DNA of 64,000 nucleotides from Trogon surrucura (Eukaryota; Chordata; Aves; Trogoniformes; Trogonidae), in assembly GCA_020746105.1 (NCBI GenBank), contig JAJGST010000081.1, positions 51,588 to 115,587 on the forward strand, in the 5' to 3' direction. The position numbers and the translations under genes are program-made. Below the pieces are notes generated by a model that was not told the DNA's origin, did not search any database, and worked only from the letters and a program-made list of their open reading frames with translations. Positions 55,401 through 64,000 of this stretch are shown here, piece after piece (within the stretch, counting starts at the first letter, position 1; each line of letters opens with the position of its first letter).

Positions 55401-58400
55401 GCTCAGAACCACCAAATTAGGGAACTGTGGGGCTCAGGAATAGTGATTTAGAGAACTTTTAGGCCCAGGAACACCTAATTCGGAAACTTTTGGGCTCAGA
55501 AGCAGCGATTTAGGGAATTTTGGGGCTCAGAAACACCAAATTAATGAACTTTTGGGCTCAGAAGCACCAAATTAGGGAATTTTGGCCTCAGAAGCACCAA
55601 TTTAGGGAACTTTAAGGCGCAGAAAAACTAAATGAGGAAACTTTTAGGCCCAGAAACACCAAATTAGGGAACTGTGGGGCTCAGGAATAGTGATTTAGAG
55701 AACTTTTAGGCCCAGGAACATCTAATTCGGGAACTTTTGGGCTCAGAAGCAGCGATTTAGGGAAATTTTGTGCTCAGAAACACCAAATTGGGGAACTGTG
55801 GGGCTCAGGAATAGTGATTTAGAGAACTTTTAGGCCCAGGAACACCTAATTAGGAAACTTTGGCACTCAGAAGCAGCGATTTCGGGAACTTTGGGGCTCA
55901 GAAACACCAAATTAGGGAACTTTTGGGCTCAGAAGCACCAATTTAGGGAACTTTTGGGCTCAGAAGCACCAATTTAGGGAACTTTAAGGCCCAGAAAAAC
56001 TAAATGAGGGAACTTTTAGACCCAGAAACACCAAATTATGGAACTGTGGGGCTCAGGAATAGTGATTTAGAGAACTTTTAGGCCCAGGAACACCTAATTA
56101 GGGATCTTTTGAGCTCAGAAGCAGTGATTTAGAGAACGTTTGGGCTCAGAAACACCGATTTAGGGATCTTTTAGGCCCAGAAACACCAGCTTAGGGAACA
56201 TTAGGACTCAGAAGCAGCGAATTAGGCGACTTTGGGCCTCAGAAACCGCGAATTAGGGAACTTTTAGGCCCAGAAACACCTAACTGGGGAACTGTGGGGC
56301 TCAGGAATAGTGATTTAGAGAACTTTTAGGCCCAGGAACACCTAATTAGGAAACTTTGGGACTCAGAAGCAGCGATTTAGGGAACTTTTGGTCTCAGAAG
56401 CAGCGATTTAGGGAACTTTGGGGCTCAGAAACACCAAATTAGCGAACTTTTGGCCTCAGATGCACCAATTTATGGGACTTTAAGGCCCAGAAAAACTAAA
56501 TGAGGAAAATAGGCCCAGAAGCACCAAATTAGGGAACTGTGCGGCTCAGGAATAGTTATTTAAAAACTTTTAAGACCAGGAACATCTAATTAGGGAAATT
56601 TTGGTCTCAGATGTAGCGATTTCGGGAACGTTGGGGCTCAGAAACACCAAATTAGGGAACTTTTGGGCTCAGAAGAACCAATTTAGGGAACTTTAAGGCC
56701 CAGAAAAACTAAATGAGGGAACTTTTAGGCCCAGTAAAACTAAATGAGGAAACTGTGGGGCTCAGGAATAGAGATTTAGAGAACTTTAAAGCCCAGGAAC
56801 ACCTAGTTAGGGAACTTTGGGACTCAGAAGCAGCGATTTAGGGAATTTTGGGGCTCAGAAACACCAAATTAATGAACTTTTGGGCTCAGAAGCACCAAAT
56901 TAGGGAATTTGGGCCTCAGAAGCACCAATTCAGGGAACTTTAAGGCGCAGAAAAACTAAATGAGGAAACTTTTAGGCCCAGAAACACCAAATTAGGGAAC
57001 TGTGGGGCTCAGGAATAGTGATTTAGAGAACTTTTAGGCCCAGGAACATCTAATTCGGGAACTTTTGGGCTCAGAAGCAGCGATTTAGGGAAATTTTGTG
57101 CTCAGAAACACCAAATTGGGGAACTGTGGGGCTCAGGAATAGTGATTTAGAGAACTTTTAGGCCCAGGAACATCTAATTCGGGAACTTTTGGGCTCAGAA
57201 GCAGCGATTTAGGGAAATTTTGTGCTCAGAAACACCAAATTAGGGAACTGTGGGCTCAGGAATAGTGATTTAGAGAACTTTTAAGCCCAGGAACACCTAA
57301 TTAGGAAACTTTGGGACTCAGAAGCAGCGATTTCGGGAACTTTTGGGCTCAGAAACACCAAATTAGGGAACTTTTGGGCTCAGAAGCACCAATTTAGGGA
57401 ACTTTAAGGCCCAGAAAAACTAAATGAGGGAACTGTGGGACTCAGGAATAGAGATTTAGAGAACTTTTAGGCCCAGGAACACCTAATTAGGGAACTTTGG
57501 GACTCAGAAGCAGCGATTTAGGGAACTTTGGGCCTCAGAAACACCAAATTAGTGAACTTTTGTGCTCAGAAGCACCAAATTAGGGAATTTTTGGGCTCAG
57601 AAGCACCAATTTAGGGAACTTTAAGGCGTAGAAAAACTAAATGAGGGAACTTTTAGACCCAGAAACACCAAATTAGGGAACTGTGGGGCTCAGGAATAGT
57701 GATTTAGAGAAGTTTTAGGCCCAGGAACACCTAATTAGGGATCTTTTGAGCTCAGAAGCAGTGATTTAGAGAACGTTTGGGCTCAGAAACACCGATTTAG
57801 GGATCTTTTAGGCCCAGAAACACCAGTTTAGGGAACATTAGGACTCAGAAGCAGCGAATTAGGCAACTTTGGGCCTCAGAAACCGCGAATTAGGGAACTT
57901 TTAGGCCCAGAAACACCTAACTGGGGAACTGTGGGGCTCAGGAATAGTGATTTAGAGAACTTTTAGGCCCAGGAACACCAAATGAGGGAACTTTTGGGCT
58001 CAGAAGCAGCGATTTAGGGAAATTTTTTGGTCAGAAACACCAAATTAGGGAACTTTAAGACCCATTAAAACTAAATTAGGGAACTTTTAGGCCCAGAAAA
58101 ACTAAATGAGGGAACTGTGGGACTCAGGAATAGAGATTTAGAGAACTTTTAGGCCCAGGAACACCTAATTAGGGAACTTTTGGTCTCAGAAGCAGCTATT
58201 TAGGGAACTTTTAGGCCCAGAAAAACTAATTGAGGGATCTTCTAGGCCCAGAAACACCAAATTAGGGAACTATGGGGCTCAGGAATAGTGATTTAGAGAA
58301 GTTTTAGGCCCAGGAACACCAACTTAGGTAACTTTGGGACTCAGAAGCAGCGATTTAGGAAACTTTTGGGCTCAGAAACACCAAATTAGCGAACTTTTGG

Positions 58401-61400
58401 CCTCAGAAGAACCAATTTAGGGAACTTTAAGGCCCAGAAACACTAAATGAGGGATGTTTTAGGCCCAGAAACACCAAATTAGGGAAATGTGGGGCTCAGG
58501 AATAGTGATTTAGAGAACTTTTAGGCCCAGAAACACCAAATTCGGGAACTTTTGGGCTCAGAAGCAGCGATTTCGGGAACTTTTCGGCTCAGAAGCAGCT
58601 ATTTAGGGAACTTTTCGGCTCAGAAACACCAAATTAGCGAACTTTTGGCCTCAGAAGCACCAATTTAGGGAACTTTAAGGCCCAGAAAAACAAAATGAGG
58701 GAAATTTAGGCCCAGAAACACCAAATTAGGGAACTGTGGGGCTCAGGAATAGTGATTTAGAGAACTTTTAGGTCCAGGAACACCTAATTAGGAAACTTTG
58801 GGACTCAGAAGCAGCGATTTAGGGAACTTTGGGGCTCAGAAACACCAAATTAGGGAACTTTTGGGCTCAGAAGCACCAATTTAGGGAACTTTAAGGCCCA
58901 GAAAAACTAAATGAGGGAACTTTTATGCCCAGAAACACCAAATTAGGGAACTGTGGGGCTCAGGAATAGTGATTTAGAGAACTTTTAGGCCCAGGAACAC
59001 CTAATTCGGGAACTTTTGGGATCAGAAGCAGCGATTTCGGGAACTTTGGGGTTCAGAAACACCAAATTAGAGAACTTCTGGGCTCAAAAGTACCAAATTA
59101 GGGAACTTTTGGGCTCAGAAGCACCAATTTAGGGAAATTTAAGGCCCAGAAAAACTAAATGAGGGATCTTTTACGCCCAGAAACGCCAAATTAGGGAAAT
59201 CTGCTGCTCAGAAACAGTGATTTAGGGATATTTTAGGCCCAGAAACACGAAATTAGGGAACTGTTGGCTCAGGAATAGTGATTTAGAGAACTTTTAGGCC
59301 CAGGAAAATCTAATTAGGGAACTTTTGGTCTCAGAAGCAGCGATTTCGGGAACGTTGGGTTCAGAAACACCAACTTAGAGAACTTTTGGGCTCAGAAGCA
59401 CCAAGTTAGGGGACTTTAAGGCCCAGAAAAACAAAATGAGGGAAATTTAGGCCCAGAAACACCAAATTAGGGAACTGTGGGGCTCAGGAATAGTGATTTA
59501 GAGAACTTTTAGGCCCAGGAACCTCTAATTAGCGAAATTTTGGTCTCAGAAGCAGTGATTTAGGGAACGTTGGGGCTCAGAAACACCAAATGAGCGCAAT
59601 TTTGGGCTCAGAAACACTAATTTAGAGAACATTTGGACTCAGAAACACCAAATTAGGGAACTGTGGGCCTCAGAAGCAGCGATTTAGGGAACTTTGGGGC
59701 TCAGAAACACCAAATTAGCAAATTTTTTGCTCAGAAGCACCAATTTAGGGATCTTTTATTCCCAGAAAAACTAAATGAGGGATCTTTTAGGCCCAGAAAC
59801 ACCAAATTAGGGAACTGTGGGGCTCAGGAATAGTGATTTAGAGAACTTTTAGGCCCAGGAACTCCTAATTCGGGAACTTTTGGGCTCAGAAGCAGCGATT
59901 TAGGGAACTTTTCGCCTCAGAAACACCATATTAGCGCAATTTTGGGCTCAGAAACACTAATATAGAGAACTTTTGGGCTCAGAAACACCAAATTAGGGAA
60001 CTTTAAGGCCCAGAAAAACTAAATGAGGGAACTTTTAGGCCCAGAAACACCAAATTAGGGAACTGTGGGGCTCAGGAATAGTGATTTAGAGAACTTTTAG
60101 GCCCAGGAACACCTAATTCGGGAAATTTTGGGCTCAGAAGCAGCGATTTAGGGAAATTTTGTGCTCAGAAACACCAAATTGGGGAACTGTGGGGCTCAGG
60201 AATAGTGATTTAGAGAACTTTTAGGCCCAGGAACACCTAATTTGGGAACTTTTGGGATCAGAAGCAGCGATTTCGGGAACTTTGGGGCTCAGAAACACCA
60301 AATTAGTGAACTTTTGGGCTCAGAAAAACCTATTTAGAGAACTTTTGGGCTCAGAAACACCAAATTAGGGAAATTTTCGGCTCAGAAACACCAAATTTAG
60401 GGAACTTTAAGGCCCAGAAAAACTAAATGAGGGAACTTTTAGGCCCAGAAACACCAAATTAGGCAACTGGGGGGCTCAGGAATAGTGATTTAGAGAACTT
60501 TTAGGCCCAGGAACACCTAATTAGGGAATTTTTGGTCTCAGAAGCAGCGATTTAGGGAACTTTGGGCTCGGAAACACCAAATTAGAGAACCTTTGGGCTC
60601 GAAAGTTCCAAATTAGGGAACTTTTGGCCTCAGAAGCACCAATTTAGGGAACTTTAAGGCCCAGAAAAACTAAATGAGGGAACTTTTAGGCCCAGAAACG
60701 CCAAATTAGGGAACTGTAGGCCTCAGGAGTAGTGATTTAGAGAACTTTTAGGCCAAGGAACACCTAATTAGGGAACGTTTGGGCTCAGAAGCAGCGATTT
60801 AGAGAACTTTTGGGCTCAGAAACACCAAATTAGCGAACTTTTGGCCTCAGAAGCACCAAATTAGGGAACTTTTGGCCTCAGAAGCACCAATTTAGGGAAC
60901 TTTAAGGCCCAGAAAAACTAAATGAGGGAACTTTTAGGCCCAGAAACACCAAATTAGGGAACTGTGGGGCTCAGGAATAGTGATTTAGAGAACTTTTAGG
61001 CCCAGGAACACCTAATTCGGGAACTTTTGGTCTTAGAAGCAGCGATTTCTGGACCTTTGGGGCTCAGAAACACCAAATTAGCGAAATTTTGGGCTCAGAA
61101 ACACTAATTTAGAGAACTTTTGGGCTCAGAAACACCAAATTAGGGAACTGTGGGGCTCAGGAATAGTGATTTAGAGAACTTTTAGGTCCAGGAACACCTA
61201 ATTAGGAAACTTTGGGACTCAGAAGCAGCGATTTAGGAAACTTTTGGGCTCAGAAGCAGCGATATAGGGAACTTTTCGGCTCAGAAACACCAAATTAGAG
61301 AAATTTTTGGCTCAGAAGCACCAAGTTAGGGGACTTTAAGGCCCAGAAAAACTAAATGAGGGAAATTTAGGCCCAGAAACACCAAATTAGGGAACTGTGG

Positions 61401-64000
61401 GGCTCAGGAATAGTGATTTAGAGAACTTTTAGGCCCAGGAACATCTAATTAGGGAACTTTTGGTCTCAGAAGCAGCGATTTAGGGAACTTTGGGGCTCAG
61501 AAACACCAAATTAGCGCAATTTAGGGCTCAGAAACACCAATTTAGAGAACTTTTGGGCTCAGAAACACCAAATTAGGGAACTGTGGGGCTCAGGAATAGT
61601 GATTTAGAGAACTTTTAGGCCCAGGAACACCTAATTAGGGAACTTTTGGGCTCAGAAGCAGCGATTTAGGGAACTTTTGGGCTCAGAAACACCAAATTAA
61701 CGAACTTTTGGGCTCAGAAGCACCAAATTAGGGAATTTTGGCCTCAGAAGCACCAATTTAGGGAACTTTAAGGCGCAGAAAAACTAAATGAGGAAACTTT
61801 TAGGCCCAGAAACACCAAATTAGGGAACTGTGGGGCTCAGGAATAGTGATTTAGAGAACTTTTAGGCCCAGGAACATCTAATTCGGGAACTTTTGGGCTC
61901 AGAAGCAGCGATTTAGGGAAATTTTGTGCTCAGAAACACCAAATTAGGGAACTGTGGGGCTCAGGAATAGTGATTTAGAGAACTTTTAGGCCCAGGAACA
62001 CCTAATTAGGAAACTTTGGGACTCAGAAGCAGCGATTTCGGGAACTTTGGGGCTCAGAAACACCAAATTAGGGAACTTTTGGTCTCAGAAGCACCAATTT
62101 AGGGAACTTTTAGGCCCAGAAAAACTGAATGAGGGAACTTTTAGGCCCAGAAACACTAAATTAGGGAACTGTGGGGCTCAGGAATAGTGATTTAGAGAAC
62201 TTTTAGGCCCAGAAACACCTAATTAGGGAACTTTTGGGCTCAGAAGCAGCGATTTAGGGAAATTTTGGGGTCAGAGACACCGATTTACGGATCTTTTAGG
62301 CTCAGAGAAACTAAATTCGGGATCTTTTAGGCCCAGAAACACCAAATTAGGGAACTCTGGGGCTCAGGAATAGTGATTTAGAGAACTTTTAGGCCCAGGA
62401 ACACCTAATTCGGGAACTTTTGGGCTCAGAAGCAGCGATTTAGGGAAATTTTGTGCTCAGAAACACCAAATTAGGGAACTGTGGGGCTCAGGAATAGTGA
62501 TTTAGAGAACTTTTAGGCCCAGGAACACCTAATTAGGAAACTTTGGGACTCAGAAGCAGCGATTTCGGGAACTTTGGGGCTCAGAAACACCAAATTAGGG
62601 AACTTTTGGTCTCAGAAGCACCAATTTAGGGAACTTTTAGGCCCAGAAAAACTGAATGAGGGAACTTTTAGGCCCAGAAACACTAAATTAGGGAACTGTG
62701 GGGCTCAGGAATAGTGATTTAGAGAAGTTTTAGGCCCAGAAACACCTAATTAGGGAACTTTTGGGCTCAGAAGCAGCGATTTAGGGAAATTTTGGGGTCA
62801 GAGACACCGATTTAGGGATCTTTTAGGCTCAGAGAAACTAAATTCGGGACCTTTTAGGCCCAGAAACACCAAATTAGGGAACTCTGGGGCTCAGGAATAG
62901 TGATTTAGAGAACTTTTAGGCCCAGGAACACCTAATTAGGGAACTTTGGGACTCAGAAGCAGCGATTTCGGGAACTTTGGGGCTCAGAAACACCAAATTA
63001 GGGAACTTTTGGGCTCAGAAGCACCAATTTAGGGAACTTTAAGGCCCAGAAAAACTAAATGAGGGAACTGTGGGACTCAGGAATAGAGATTTAGAGAACT
63101 TTTAGGCCCAGGAACACCTAATTAGGGAACTTTGGGACTCAGAAGCAGCGATTTAGGGAACTTTGGGCCTCAGAAACACCAAATTAGTGAACTTTTGTGC
63201 TCAGAAGCACCAAATTAGGGAACTTTTGGGCTCAGAAGCACCAATTTAGGGAACTTTAAGGCCCAGAAAAACTAAATGAGGGAACTTTTAGACCCAGAAA
63301 CACCAAATTAGGGAACTGTGGGGCTCAGGAATAGTGATTTAGAGAAGTTTTAGGCCCAGGAACACCTAATTAGGGATCTTTTGAGCTCAGAAGCAGTGAT
63401 TTAGAGAACGTTTGGGCTCAGAAACACCGATTTAGGGATCTTTTAGGCCCAGAAACACCAGCTTAGGGAACATTAGGACTCAGAAGCAGCGAATTAGGCG
63501 ACTTTGGGCCTCAGAAACCGCGAATTAGGGAACTTTTAGGCCCAGAAACACCTAACTGGGGAACTGTGGGGCTCAGGAATAGTGATTTAGAGAACTTTTA
63601 GGCCCAGGAACACCAAATGAGGGAACTTTTGGGCTCAGAAGCAGCGATTTAGGGAAATTTTTTGGTCAGAAACACCAAATTAGGGAACTTTAAGACCCAT
63701 TAAAACTAAATTAGGGAACTTTTAGGCCCAGAAACACCAAATTAGAGAACTGAGGGGGTCAGGAATAGTGATTTAGAGAACTTTTAGGCCCAGGAACACC
63801 TAATTAGGGAACTTTTGGTCTCAGAAGCAGCTATTTAGGGAACTTTTAGGCCCAGAAAAACTAATTGAGGGATCTTCTAGGCCCAGAAACACCAAATTAG
63901 GGAACTATGGGGCTCAGGAATAGTGATTTAGAGAAGTTTTAGGCCCAGGAACACCAACTTAGGTAACTTTGGGACTCAGAAGCAGCGATTTCGGAACTTT
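46418..64000 (+). repeat. 31-bp satellite, right block with higher-order repeats
   Basis: Roughly 565 monomers continue to the window edge. They are ordered into multimers of seven or eight variants (about 220-250 bp), each marked by a monomer with CTGTGGGGCTCAGGAATAG followed by AGAGAACTTTTAGGCCCAGG. On top of that, long stretches repeat at about 6.7 kb: GAAATTAGGGAACTGTTGGC at about 52567 and 59249, GCAACTGGGGGGCTC at 53781 and 60463 (both 6682 bp apart), and CACCTAATTCGGAAAC at 48541 and 55472 (6931 bp). The copies are very similar and differ by whole-monomer gains and losses. No gene or other insertion is seen. Confidence 0.93.

Noticed and set aside
38239-64000. Possible CRISPR array (regular short repeats)
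   Set aside because: There are no unique spacers: the 31-bp units are contiguous monomers in a eukaryotic satellite, and no cas genes are present.
1-64000. tRNA, rRNA or other structured RNA genes
   Set aside because: No cloverleaf with A and B boxes or rRNA-like sequence was noticed by eye; the tRNA-like matches are only retroviral primer binding sites.

Overview
The window reads as avian nuclear DNA. It carries CR1 LINEs, one of which ends in the ATTCTATG-type 3' microsatellite, a class III (ERVL/spuma-like) provirus, a betaretrovirus-like provirus, several bird-type solo LTRs, and small phase-matched host exons. There is no prokaryotic signature (no operons, no ribosome binding sites). 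I cannot name the species or chromosome. The satellite and telomere-like blocks on the right suggest a subtelomeric, pericentromeric or otherwise heterochromatic end.

Layout. 1-6172: mostly single-copy, non-coding-looking DNA with one clean solo LTR (910-1735, 5-bp target duplication), a possible minus-strand coding piece cut by that LTR, and one well-formed orphan exon (2811-2936, +). 6173-12697: a complete ERVL-type provirus on the minus strand (LTR, PBS, a hydrophobic ORF before gag, gag, amber stop, pro-RT-RNaseH-integrase with two stops and a frameshift, LTR). 12713-16896: a plus-strand gene for an unrecognised type I membrane protein made of small phase-1 exons, starting 168 bp from the provirus. 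16925-18438: CR1 pieces around three degenerate tandem units. 18439-23530: a decayed betaretrovirus-like provirus with gag, dUTPase-protease, an RT lacking its catalytic core, and an env tail. 23531-30139: repeat-rich spacer with CR1 tails, LTR fragments and a nested solo LTR with a perfect 5-bp duplication.

30140-34066: a nine-exon minus-strand PHF7-like gene (cysteine-rich PHD/RING-type fingers) with a long Arg/Ser/Pro-rich tail of five tandem repeats. A 24-bp array carrying seven CRE-like TGACATCA boxes lies upstream. 34120-36427: a CR1 fragment cut by an LTR. 36428-36903: degenerate TTAGG-type telomere-like DNA. 36904-38238: a roughly 120-bp tandem repeat family with an orientation switch. 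38239-64000: a 31-bp satellite, interrupted only by a near-full ORF2 CR1 (43423-46417). Right of that CR1 it is organised into multimers of about 220-250 bp and much larger repeat units of roughly 6.7 kb.

How it fits together: the two host genes sit between repeats, and both have TGACATCA-type CRE-like boxes just upstream. PHF7 is known as a germline chromatin reader, so testis expression of this locus is a reasonable inference, but nothing in the sequence proves it. All retroviral coding regions carry breaks except the ERVL pre-gag and gag frames; I describe breaks only.
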